A stretch of DNA of 42,058 nucleotides from Alkalibacillus flavidus (GTDB lineage: Bacteria; Bacillota; Bacilli; Bacillales; Alkalibacillaceae): NCBI RefSeq assembly GCF_040545925.1, contig NZ_JBEPMX010000016.1, positions 1 to 42,058 on the forward strand, in the 5' to 3' direction. The first letter of the stretch is position 1; each line of letters opens with the position of its first letter. Below are positions 23,666-32,101 of this stretch, one piece after another. The notes beneath the pieces are model-generated. The model was not told the DNA's origin. It did not search any database and saw only the letters and a list, made by a program, of their open reading frames with translations. Made by a program: the position numbers and the translations under genes.

Positions 23666-26600
23666 ATGAAACCGTATGATGGTCAGTATACACTGGGGCT
23701 AGATATAGGGATTGCTTCTGTTGGCTGGGGGTTGATTGACGAGGACCAAAACATTATCGATGCCGGTGTTCGGTTATTTCCTGAAGCGGATGTTAACAAC
23801 AATGAAGGTAGACGGGGGTTTAGAGGAGCACGTCGATTGTTAAGAAGACGACGTCACCGACTAGAACGAATTAAGCAGTTATTACAGTCTTATCATATGG
23901 TCGAATCTCCAAAAGATTTGGATTATAACATGATTGAGACACCTTATCATGTCAGAGTAAAAGGCTTAAATCATGCTTTAACTAAAAATGAATTAGCTAT
24001 TGCATTAATTCATTTAGGCAAGCGAAGAGGAATACATAATGTTGAAGCAGTTGAAGATGACAGCGGAAGTGGAAATGAACAATCAACGAAAGAACAATTA
24101 AGTAAAAATGCTCAAGCGTTAAAGGATCGCTATGTATGCGAATTGCAATTAGAGCGATTGGAACAATACGGCGAGGTCCGTGGTCATGACAATCGGTTTA
24201 AAACAGATGATTATGTAAAAGAAGCACGAAAATTACTAGAAACACAAACGAATCATCATAAGGAAATTGATGAGCGATTCATTGAACAGTATATAGATCT
24301 ATTAAAAAATCGTCGCGAGTATTGGGAAGGTCCAGGTGAAGGAAGTCAATACGGCTGGGATGAAGACGTTCATAAGTGGTATGAACAAATGATGGGACGC
24401 TGTAGTTATTATCCGGAAGAACTTAGAGCGGTGAAGGAATCTTATTCAGCTCAATTGTTTAATGCTTTGAATGAGTTGAATAATTTAACGATTTCACGTT
24501 CTGAGAATGATCGTCTGACACAAGAAGAAAAAGAGTCCATAATTAATCATGTTTATAAAAAATACAAAAACCCTTCATTAAAACAAATTGCGAAAAAAAT
24601 AGAGGTTGATGAACATGACATTCGCGGTTATCGTGTTAACTCGAAACAAAAACCATTGTTTACGCCACTTACGATTTATCATGAGGTCAAAAATGTCACT
24701 GATAAAGTTGATGTTATAGAAGACCCTCAAGTCCTTGATGAAATAGCTGAGGTAGCAACGATTTATCAAACACCGAGTGATGTTAAACACGAATTAGAAA
24801 AACTAGACTTACCATTAAAAGACTATGAGTTAGAGGAATTAAGTCAGTTAAATTATACAGGTACCCATTCACTTAGCTTGAAAGTCATTCATCAAATATT
24901 GCCTGATCTATGGGCAACAAATGATAATCAAATGCAGCTGTTTTCGAAATACGGTTTACAACCGAAAGAGATCGATTTAACCGGACGCAAGTACTTGCCT
25001 TATAACCACATCGATGATTGGATTTTGTCCCCCGTGGTGAAACGATCATTTAAACAATCTATTCGAATCGTAAATGAAGTGATGAAACAGTATGGTGAAC
25101 CGAAAGAAATTGTCGTTGAGTTAGCACGAGAATCTTCAAGTGAAGATCGGAAAAACTTTTATAAAAACTTACAAAAGAATCACCGAGAAATTAATAAACA
25201 AGTCGAAGAAAAATTAGCGACAGCAGGACGTGAGAAGAAGAAAGGTATTTTCAATAAGTTGAGATTGTGGCATCTACAAGATGGATTATGCATGTACTCA
25301 CTAGAGCCGATTCCAGTCGACGATTTGTTAGATCATCATGAAAAATACGAAATAGACCATATTATTCCTAGGTCTGTCTCGTTTGACGATTCACAGAATA
25401 ATAAAGTACTCGTCAAAGCAGATGAAAACCAAAAGAAAGGTAATCAAACACCACATCAATATTTGAAATCTGGAAATGGTGCAATTAGTTATGATAAATT
25501 CAAAACGCATATTTTACAGATGGCTAAGAACCCGCAAAAGATGCCAAGGAAGAAGAAAGAGTATCTATTAGAAGAGCGTGATATTAACAAGTTTGACCTA
25601 CAGAAAGAATTTATTAATCGGAATTTAGTCGATACACGGTACGCAACGCGTGAATTATTAACCTTATTAACTTCATTTTTTAAAGAAAATAATCGTACCG
25701 TTCATGTGAAATCAATTAACGGTGGATTTACAGATTTCTTAAGAAAGCAGTGGCGTTTTCCAAAAGACCGCGGAGCGGATTTCAAACACCATGCTGAAGA
25801 TGCACTGATTGTCGCAATGGCTGGTTATTTATTTGACCATAATAAAGAGTTGAAGAAACAAAATGTCGTGATGACCGAGACTAAAGTAGCTGATGCGGAA
25901 ACTGGCGAAGTTATTGATGATAGTGACTTTTTAGAATCATTCAATAATCGGATGAACAAAGTGAAAGCTATTAAAGATTACGGCCGTTACAAGTATTCCC
26001 ATAAAGTTGACATGAAGCCGAATCGTCAACTGATGAACGATACATTATATTCAACGCGTGAACATGACGGAGATGAGTACGTAGTTGAAAAAATCGGCAA
26101 TTTATATGATAAAGATCAAACTAAACTTGTTGATAAGATGAAGAAAAAACCTGAGAAGCTATTAATGTATCATCATGATCCTCAAACATTTAACAATTTG
26201 CTTCAAATCGTTGAACAATATAGTGAAGCGAAGAACCCGTTACACAAGTACTATGAAGAAACTGGTGACTACGTTCATAAGTATAGTAAAAAAGGGAACG
26301 GACCGCCAATCAAAAGTGTTAAGTTTTATGGGGATAAGTTGAAAACGCATAAGGATGTTTCACATAAATTTAACCCTAAAGGTAAAAAAGTAGTCAATCA
26401 ATCTATTAAACCGTTTCGAATGGATGTTTATTGGGATGATGGAAAATATAAATTCGTGACCGTTCGTTATAATGACTTGAAAGATGTTGGTGACAGTTAT
26501 AAAATCTCACGGGCATATTATGGTGAGAAATTGGCTGAGAAAAATATAAGCTCTGAAGAAGGCTTTTTATTTAGTTTATATACGAATGATATTTGTTCCT

Positions 26601-26836
26601 TGAATGGAGAGAAATTCAGGTTTATAGGAGTTAATAATGATAACGCTAATGTTGTTGAATTTAATAACGTGATCAATGATTTTAAGGATTATTGTGAACG
26701 TGAAGGGATAAAGAATAATAGAATTAAAAAGACGATTGGAGGGAAGACAGAAAGTTTTTATAAAATCACAACAGACGTTCTAGGTAATGAATATGTCAAC
26801 CAAGAAAAACTTAAATTTGAATATCCAAAAGGTTAG
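23666..26836 (+). CDS. cas9: Cas9 endonuclease, compact S. aureus-like type II-A
   Basis: The 1056-aa RNA-guided DNA nuclease aligns from end to end with S. aureus Cas9 (1053 aa). RuvC residues are Asp13 (LGLDIGIASVGWG), Glu485 (VVELARE), and His709 and Asp712 (HHAEDALIVA). HNH residues are His565 (YEIDHIIPRSVSFDD) and Asn588. The arginine-rich bridge helix (RGARRLLRRRRHR) is at about 52-65. In the PAM-interacting domain, SaCas9 Asn985, Asn986, Glu993 and Arg1015 correspond to Asn990, Asn991, Glu998 and Arg1019, but Arg991 is replaced by Val996. ATG follows GGGAGG. It heads cas9-cas1-cas2-csn2. All catalytic residues are present, so it is probably active. Confidence 0.98.
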   Translation: MKPYDGQYTLGLDIGIASVGWGLIDEDQNIIDAGVRLFPEADVNNNEGRRGFRGARRLLRRRRHRLERIKQLLQSYHMVESPKDLDYNMIETPYHVRVKGLNHALTKNELAIALIHLGKRRGIHNVEAVEDDSGSGNEQSTKEQLSKNAQALKDRYVCELQLERLEQYGEVRGHDNRFKTDDYVKEARKLLETQTNHHKEIDERFIEQYIDLLKNRREYWEGPGEGSQYGWDEDVHKWYEQMMGRCSYYPEELRAVKESYSAQLFNALNELNNLTISRSENDRLTQEEKESIINHVYKKYKNPSLKQIAKKIEVDEHDIRGYRVNSKQKPLFTPLTIYHEVKNVTDKVDVIEDPQVLDEIAEVATIYQTPSDVKHELEKLDLPLKDYELEELSQLNYTGTHSLSLKVIHQILPDLWATNDNQMQLFSKYGLQPKEIDLTGRKYLPYNHIDDWILSPVVKRSFKQSIRIVNEVMKQYGEPKEIVVELARESSSEDRKNFYKNLQKNHREINKQVEEKLATAGREKKKGIFNKLRLWHLQDGLCMYSLEPIPVDDLLDHHEKYEIDHIIPRSVSFDDSQNNKVLVKADENQKKGNQTPHQYLKSGNGAISYDKFKTHILQMAKNPQKMPRKKKEYLLEERDINKFDLQKEFINRNLVDTRYATRELLTLLTSFFKENNRTVHVKSINGGFTDFLRKQWRFPKDRGADFKHHAEDALIVAMAGYLFDHNKELKKQNVVMTETKVADAETGEVIDDSDFLESFNNRMNKVKAIKDYGRYKYSHKVDMKPNRQLMNDTLYSTREHDGDEYVVEKIGNLYDKDQTKLVDKMKKKPEKLLMYHHDPQTFNNLLQIVEQYSEAKNPLHKYYEETGDYVHKYSKKGNGPPIKSVKFYGDKLKTHKDVSHKFNPKGKKVVNQSIKPFRMDVYWDDGKYKFVTVRYNDLKDVGDSYKISRAYYGEKLAEKNISSEEGFLFSLYTNDICSLNGEKFRFIGVNNDNANVVEFNNVINDFKDYCEREGIKNNRIKKTIGGKTESFYKITTDVLGNEYVNQEKLKFEYPKG

Positions 26837-26845
26837 GATGGTTTC

Positions 26846-27751
26846 ATGGGTTGGCGAGTTGTGCACGTAAGCCAAGTTGATCAATTGTCATTGCACTTGG
26901 ATAATTTAAGAGTATATCAAGGGGACTTAGATGTAGTGGTCCCCTTGAATGACATTTTTGCTTTAGTGATTGAAGATTTGTCATGTAAATTATCTTCGCG
27001 TCTAATGGTTGAATTATCAAAACACAATATACTGGTACTACTATGTAATCAACAATACTTGCCAGAATGTTTGATACAACCAGTATCCGGACATTTTGGT
27101 CAGTATAAACAAATGATGAAACAGCTTAACTGGTCGGACGAGACAAAGGATGTGATATGGTCTGGGATTATTAACCGAAAAATAGAAAACCAGAAAGTTA
27201 TTATGCGTAAACATTTAGTTGAACCACATCGTATAGAAAAGATGGACAGTCTACAACTTTCTCTAGTACCAGGTGATGAGCATAATATTGAAGGACAAGC
27301 TGCACGTATATATTTTAATAGTTTCTTTGATGAGAATTATACGCGTGACAGTGATGATTATATCGAAAACGCCGCTTTGAATTATGGCTATACTATTATT
27401 CACTCTGCTATAGCACGGACCATTGTGGCAAAAGGGTTAATTCCAGGTCTCGGTATTCATCACATCGGAGAGAGAAATCCCCACAATTTAGCTTCTGATA
27501 TCATAGAACCATTTAGACCAATCGTAGATCATTACGTCATTAAACATCCTCCAGAAGGTTACCTCACGAAAGATTACCGAATTCAATTAATAAATTTATT
27601 ACATGCAAAAGTGCAAACAGACAAGAAACAGCACACTATTATACGTTCAATTGAGCTTTTTGTAAGTTCACTTTTTGATGCTTTTGAAACTGGTGAATCT
27701 GGAAAATTAAAAATGCCTGATGTCAATAAAATGAATTTTCATGAGTCTTAG
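26846..27751 (+). CDS. cas1: Cas1 integrase
   Basis: The 301-aa type II Cas1 is the spacer-integration catalyst, acting as a Cas1-Cas2 complex. The N-terminal beta-sandwich shows IEDLSCKLSSRLMVELSKHNI, and the helical domain carries the metal residues Glu149 (HNIEGQAAR), His205/206 (GLGIHHIGERN) and Asp218 (ASDIIEPFRP). It starts 9 nt after cas9 and overlaps cas2 by 11 nt. The family assignment is secure and the active site is intact. Confidence 0.97.
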   Translation: MGWRVVHVSQVDQLSLHLDNLRVYQGDLDVVVPLNDIFALVIEDLSCKLSSRLMVELSKHNILVLLCNQQYLPECLIQPVSGHFGQYKQMMKQLNWSDETKDVIWSGIINRKIENQKVIMRKHLVEPHRIEKMDSLQLSLVPGDEHNIEGQAARIYFNSFFDENYTRDSDDYIENAALNYGYTIIHSAIARTIVAKGLIPGLGIHHIGERNPHNLASDIIEPFRPIVDHYVIKHPPEGYLTKDYRIQLINLLHAKVQTDKKQHTIIRSIELFVSSLFDAFETGESGKLKMPDVNKMNFHES

Positions 27752-28064
27752 ATTCGTGAGAGTATTGATCATGTTTGATTTGCCAGTCGAAACAAAAGCA
27801 CAAATTAGAACGTATACAAAGTTTCGTAAGAATTTAATTCGCAATGGTTTTTTGATGATGCAGTATTCAATATATATTAAATCGTGTATTAATAAAGAAG
27901 CGGCTCAAGGAACCATCAATCAAGTCAATAATTTTTTGCCGAAAGAAGGTCATGTTCGGGCTATGATCATCACGGAAAAACAGTTTGAAGGCATGAAAAT
28001 ATTAGTCGGTGAAGAAGACAGGAATATCGAAATTTTAAGTGATAACCGAACGATAGAATTCTAG
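27741..28064 (+). CDS. cas2: Cas2 adaptation protein
   Basis: The 107-aa ferredoxin-like protein is the structural partner of Cas1. The first strand RVLIMFDLP carries the conserved Asp13, followed by the KFRKNLIRNGFLMMQYSIYIK segment typical of type II Cas2. Its start ATG lies inside the last codons of cas1, and csn2 follows after 10 bp. Confidence 0.96.
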   Translation: MSLRFVRVLIMFDLPVETKAQIRTYTKFRKNLIRNGFLMMQYSIYIKSCINKEAAQGTINQVNNFLPKEGHVRAMIITEKQFEGMKILVGEEDRNIEILSDNRTIEF

Positions 28065-28074
28065 GTGGGATTTT

Positions 28075-29094
28075 ATGCAGGAAAAATGGTTAGTTAACTT
28101 TGAAGAACAGTCATATCAATTAAATATTGGAACGTATAGTTCTTTGTTTGTGAATTATACAACGAGTGAAAGTCATTTAATTGATTCTGTCGTCAATTAT
28201 TTTCAGCCTAAGTCAAAGGTGAAGGATGTAATGACCATAAAAGATATTCAAAACGATTTCACTGATGTTGAGAGTCAATATATGCAAGCATTTCAGTTAT
28301 CAAATGAAATGATTATAGAAGAGGCGAAAATTGGATCTAAATCGTTGTTGAAGCAACAGATGAAACATTCTTTACTCAATCATGTTGAAACGGATGGTTA
28401 TATTCAAACGATCAATACGTTAATGGAAGATTTAGCTGAGAATGCACTGCCAGAACACCCGATTTCATTGAAGTATTTTTCGGTCGATGCTTATTTAAAA
28501 ATGATTGAATTTAACACAGGTTTAATGGAGCGACATGATGACGAAACAAATGATTTTTTAAACCAAGCTAAAGTGATCTTACCTATCCTTAAACAATACT
28601 TGAAAAAATCAGTAACAGGTAAGAAAATGATTTTCTATATGTATCCGGAGCTGTACTTAAGTCCTTATGAACAAAAAGTGATGAAGGAATTGTTGCACAC
28701 TATTGGCGAAGATATACCCGTTTTCGTCGTCACCAAATCAATGATATTTCTAACTAACCATATTGATTACCAAAATTACTATATTTATGATAAACAAATT
28801 TTCACAAATGATTTAATCGAAGAATTAGAATGGCATAGCCCGTTAGATTATCACGAAGAGGAATTGAGGGAATGCGTTGGATCTATTATGACCCAGCATA
28901 TAAATATGTTTGAATTAAACCCTTTAATTTCTAACTACCGTGAGGCAGACATCATAGTGTTTGATTCATCTACTTTGTATGTCCTTGTCTATATGTTTAT
29001 GAAAATGGATTTTCCATTTCAATTAGATTTAAAAGCAGAAAACATTGATGTGCCAGTCTATAAGTACGTTATGGAGATGTATGAAAAAGTGTGA
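28075..29094 (+). CDS. csn2: Csn2, long variant, type II-A adaptation protein
   Basis: The 339-aa product is encoded directly after cas2 and before the array, the position of csn2. Its length matches the long Csn2 subfamily associated with S. thermophilus CRISPR1-type loci (about 350 aa) rather than the 220-aa S. pyogenes type. N-terminal strands (KWLVNFEEQSYQLNIGTYSSLFVNYT), a long helical middle (about 85-190) and a C-terminal alpha/beta part (KKMIFYMYPELYLSPYEQK, ADIIVFDSSTLYVL) fit Csn2, a ring-forming double-strand-end-binding protein needed for spacer acquisition. Motif conservation is low, so the call rests mainly on position and size. Its 3' end must also carry the array leader. Confidence 0.87.
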   Translation: MQEKWLVNFEEQSYQLNIGTYSSLFVNYTTSESHLIDSVVNYFQPKSKVKDVMTIKDIQNDFTDVESQYMQAFQLSNEMIIEEAKIGSKSLLKQQMKHSLLNHVETDGYIQTINTLMEDLAENALPEHPISLKYFSVDAYLKMIEFNTGLMERHDDETNDFLNQAKVILPILKQYLKKSVTGKKMIFYMYPELYLSPYEQKVMKELLHTIGEDIPVFVVTKSMIFLTNHIDYQNYYIYDKQIFTNDLIEELEWHSPLDYHEEELRECVGSIMTQHINMFELNPLISNYREADIIVFDSSTLYVLVYMFMKMDFPFQLDLKAENIDVPVYKYVMEMYEKV

Positions 29095-29110
29095 TATATT
29101 TTCATTAGAG
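29095..29110 (+). promoter_or_regulatory. Very short CRISPR leader with anchor-like motif
   Basis: Only 16 nt separate the csn2 stop from repeat 1. They end in ATTAGAG (29104-29110), which resembles the leader-anchoring ATTTGAG that Cas1-Cas2 reads at the leader-repeat junction in streptococcal II-A systems. No array promoter is evident here, so it must lie within csn2 or further upstream. Confidence 0.6.
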
Positions 29111-30795
29111 GTTTTAGCACTCTGTGATTTTAGTTATGAATGTGACTATCTCACTTATAAAAACGAAACTCACACAGTTTTAGCACTCTGTGATTTTAGT
29201 TATGAATGTGACGTACGATCTCAGATATTGACCTCTTTTAATGTTTTAGCACTCTGTGATTTTAGTTATGAATGTGACGCGTTTTATAACGTCAATAACG
29301 GAATGATGGTTTTAGCACTCTGTGATTTTAGTTATGAATGTGACCTTTTTTAGGTACGCCCCAAAACATAATTGTTTTAGCACTCTGTGATTTTAGTTAT
29401 GAATGTGACTCCTGTTTTAACACCCGACCGATTAGACAAGTTTTAGCACTCTGTGATTTTAGTTATGAATGTGACACGCAATTGAGCGTTTGATCACACC
29501 TGGCAGTTTTAGCACTCTGTGATTTTAGTTATGAATGTGACCAAACCCGAGACGTGCCCGCATCGTTGCTGGTTTTAGCACTCTGTGATTTTAGTTATGA
29601 ATGTGACTCAACATCGCGCTGTATCGATTTGTAGCTTGTTTTAGCACTCTGTGATTTTAGTTATGAATGTGACTTAACGACGGTCAACCTCGTTCAGTTC
29701 GTCGTTTTAGCACTCTGTGATTTTAGTTATGAATGTGACAACCACACTAACAAAGACTACAATACCAAGGTTTTAGCACTCTGTGATTTTAGTTATGAAT
29801 GTGACTTGAGAATGGTCTAAAATTATGCAATATGCGTTTTAGCACTCTGTGATTTTAGTTATGAATGTGACAAAACAGCGCTCGACTGGACGTTTGTTGT
29901 AGTTTTAGCACTCTGTGATTTTAGTTATGAATGTGACCGACAAATTCGTCGGCGATGCGTTGGGCTTGTTTTAGCACTCTGTGATTTTAGTTATGAATGT
30001 GACCAATCGAAATCGAAGAAGACTTTGCTAATTGTTTTAGCACTCTGTGATTTTAGTTATGAATGTGACTGTCCCGGTAACAGTTAACCGCATAGGTTGG
30101 TTTTAGCACTCTGTGATTTTAGTTATGAATGTGACTAGCAAACCTAATCGTTAGTGCGATGTGCGGTTTTAGCACTCTGTGATTTTAGTTATGAATGTGA
30201 CTCAAACTCTTCTGGCAAAATTAATTATTTAGTTTTAGCACTCTGTGATTTTAGTTATGAATGTGACTGACTTTATTTTTCCAGATTTTGACGAGCCGTT
30301 TTAGCACTCTGTGATTTTAGTTATGAATGTGACCATACCATTTTACTCATAACAGTTTTCCGTGTTTTAGCACTCTGTGATTTTAGTTATGAATGTGACT
30401 ATAAGGTAAATAAATAAAAAATTACTCAAGTTTTAGCACTCTGTGATTTTAGTTATGAATGTGACACGGTTAATTCCGTTTACACAATGCGACGCGTTTT
30501 AGCACTCTGTGATTTTAGTTATGAATGTGACGGTTTGTGTGCTGCAGGTTACAAAGATGAAGTTTTAGCACTCTGTGATTTTAGTTATGAATGTGACCGT
30601 TATTGGAGTAAAAACCGCAATTTGACAGTTTTAGCACTCTGTGATTTTAGTTATGAATGTGACTGTACACGACATACGTCAATGAATACCGTGGTTTTAG
30701 CACTCTGTGATTTTAGTTATGAATGTGACTAAAAAGACAAAAAGAAAATTTAGGAGCAGGTTTTAGCACTCTGTGATTTTAGTTATGTATGGCTT
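29111..30795 (+). CRISPR. Type II-A CRISPR array, 26 repeats and 25 spacers
   Basis: The 36-bp repeat starts GTTTTAGCACTCTGTG and ends TTATGAATGTGAC. Twenty-five copies are identical by eye. Spacers are 30 bp, except spacer 4 (29345-29373), which is 29 bp. The last repeat (30760-30795) keeps its first 28 bases and then diverges (TATGGCTT for AATGTGAC), marking the trailer end. The repeat resembles that of S. aureus Cas9 loci (GTTTTAGTACTCTGT). Orientation agrees with the cas genes and tracrRNA: crRNAs read left to right, with the newest spacers next to csn2. Open frames across the repeats are not genes. Confidence 0.99.
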
Positions 30796-30814
30796 ATTTC
30801 ATTTTAAATAATTC

Positions 30815-30851
30815 ATCCCCCAAACCACTCACACAAAGCGGTTTGGGGGAT
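30815..30851. terminator. Hairpin after the CRISPR array / yfhD
   Basis: A perfect 12-bp inverted repeat ATCCCCCAAACC / GGTTTGGGGGAT with a 13-nt loop lies between the array trailer and the converging yfhD gene. T-tracts are weak on both sides, so it may stop either transcript only partly. Confidence 0.65.
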
Positions 30852-30855
30852 TCCT

Positions 30856-31050
30856 TTATAACGATCGTCGTTTATTATGTTTTTCCTGTCGTGTGCGTTC
30901 CTCGGCTTCGGCTGCGCGTCGTTGCGCTTCGAAATCGGCACTGTCAGCGATTTCTTCTGCGAACTCTACATCTTTGGCTTGGACTTGTTGGTGTTTCGGT
31001 GTTTGGCCGAGTGGTTTCTTGCTTTTGCCGTTGTGTTCATCTTTTCCCAT
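30856..31050 (-). CDS. yfhD: YfhD-family small protein
   Basis: The 64-aa, highly charged, probably disordered protein carries PLGQTPKHQ and the signature DVEFAEEIADSADFEAQRRAAEAEERTRQ, which I recognise from Bacillus YfhD proteins; their function is unknown. ATG 31048-31050 is preferred because AAAGGGTG lies upstream; an in-frame GTG at 31057-31059 is part of that site. It converges on the CRISPR array. Confidence 0.82.
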   Translation of the reverse strand: MGKDEHNGKSKKPLGQTPKHQQVQAKDVEFAEEIADSADFEAQRRAAEAEERTRQEKHNKRRSL

Positions 31051-31124
31051 CGTTTTCACCCTTTCTGATTGATACAGGGTTAGTATGTGCTGGGTGTTTT
31101 CGGGTTATGTACGTTCGTTTTTAA

Positions 31125-31160
31125 ACAAATAAAACCATCGCCAACTTTTGACGATGGTTT
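31125..31160 (-). terminator. Terminator of the queuosine-precursor transporter gene
   Basis: On the minus strand AAACCATCG / CGATGGTTT with a T-rich tail (TATTTGTTT) follows the transporter stop at 31167. Confidence 0.85.
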
Positions 31161-31166
31161 AAATCG

Positions 31167-31844
31167 TTATTCTTTCACGGGTCCATTCATTTTTCGTGCC
31201 AGGTAAATGATTGGCGTGTCTAGAATGGATACGAGTAATTTTAACAAATAAGTGGTAATACCGATCATTACGACAGTGCTGAATTCGAATACACCTAAAA
31301 ATGCGATGAATGTAAAAATGAAACTGTCGATGAGTTGGCTTGTTGCTGTACTTATATTGTTACGGATAAATAAAAATTTACCTTCTGTTTTTTGTCTGAT
31401 GGCATCAAATACGTAAACGTCAATTAATTGTGAGACGAAGTAAGCGACGAAACTTCCGATCATGACGCGTGGTGTGATGCTGAATAGTGTTTCCATCGGT
31501 TCTTGTGCGAAGTCTTGTGAGTTTGGTACATAATGTAAGTCGATTTGGATCATGATGACGAAAAAGGCCATCGACGCCAAGCCGACGAATACGCTTTTTC
31601 TTGCTTCTTCTTTACCGTATTTTTCGTTTATTAAATCGGTCGCTAAAAAGATGGTTGCGTATACGACATTTCCGAGCGTCGCTTCTAAGCCGAAAATGTT
31701 CACGCTTTTGACCACTTCAATGTTTGCGACGATCGTTGCAAACGCAATCCAGGCGAAAAGCCCTGTTTTACCGAATAATTTGTAAAAGGTTAAAATCCCA
31801 ATAAAATTAATCGCTAATGTTACAAAAAATAATAATTCGTTCAA
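31167..31844 (-). CDS. Queuosine precursor transporter (YhhQ/VUT family)
   Basis: The 225-aa membrane protein has about six helices. VUT/YhhQ marks are the N-terminal NELLFFVTLAINF, NVVYATIFLATDLINEKYGKEEARKSVFVG, and FVSQLIDVYVFDAIRQKT followed by RNNISTATSQLIDSFIFTFIAF. Relatives import queuosine precursors (preQ0/preQ1). The start is taken as TTG 31842-31844: the Shine-Dalgarno AAGGAG (31854-31859) directly abuts the in-frame ATG 31851-31853, which is too close, but lies an ideal 9 nt from the TTG. A preQ1-I riboswitch overlapping that site supports the substrate. Confidence 0.9.
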   Translation of the reverse strand: MNELLFFVTLAINFIGILTFYKLFGKTGLFAWIAFATIVANIEVVKSVNIFGLEATLGNVVYATIFLATDLINEKYGKEEARKSVFVGLASMAFFVIMIQIDLHYVPNSQDFAQEPMETLFSITPRVMIGSFVAYFVSQLIDVYVFDAIRQKTEGKFLFIRNNISTATSQLIDSFIFTFIAFLGVFEFSTVVMIGITTYLLKLLVSILDTPIIYLARKMNGPVKE

Positions 31845-31853
31845 TGTTGTCAT

Positions 31854-31892
31854 CTCCTTAATTTTTTTATAGCAGGTTTTGGCTAACTGCTG
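31854..31892 (-). promoter_or_regulatory. preQ1-I riboswitch, translational type
   Basis: On the minus strand AGCAGTTAGCC-AAAA-CCTGCTATAAAAAAATTAAGGAG matches the class I preQ1 layout in pieces: P1 stem AGCAG/CTGCT, TTAGCC loop, A-rich tail pairing back as an H-type pseudoknot, and the ribosome site AAGGAG as the last element. Ligand binding would hide the ribosome site. Confidence 0.85.
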
Positions 31893-32048
31893 TATTTTGC
31901 GATTGCCTGTTGACAATCGCCTACAAATCATACCATTCTTATGAAATGTTTTTCAATCTTAAATTAAAAACTTGAAGTAACTGTTGAATTCATGAATAAT
32001 TAAGATAATTCTAACGGTTATTGATCTTAGTCATCATTTGTAAAACTC

Positions 32049-32074
32049 GCAATTATTTCCGGGGAAATAATTGC
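32049..32074. promoter_or_regulatory. 12-bp inverted repeat upstream of the racemase gene
   Basis: GCAATTATTTCC-GG-GGAAATAATTGC is a perfect inverted repeat with a 2-nt loop, 27 bp before the racemase ATG. No T-tract follows, so it is more likely an operator or 5'UTR hairpin than a terminator. Confidence 0.6.
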
Positions 32075-32101
32075 CGAATGGTGTTGAAAGGCGGGGAATA
32101 T

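Noticed and set aside
23666..29094. Type II-C or II-B classification of the CRISPR locus
   Set aside because: A fourth adaptation gene of Csn2 size follows cas2, there is no cas4, and Cas9 and the repeat resemble the S. aureus II-A system.
29045..29353. Open frame with repeated LALCDFSYECD peptides
   Set aside because: It is the CRISPR repeat read as protein; 36-bp repeats plus 30-bp spacers keep frame by length. The same holds for 30487-30732.
29111..30795. Spacers targeting genes in this window
   Set aside because: No match was noticed by eye. Only a computed search would settle it, so no self-targeting claim is made.
30789..31124. 111-aa plus-strand frame opposite yfhD
   Set aside because: It is the complement of the YfhD coding region and a terminator hairpin, with no ribosome site.
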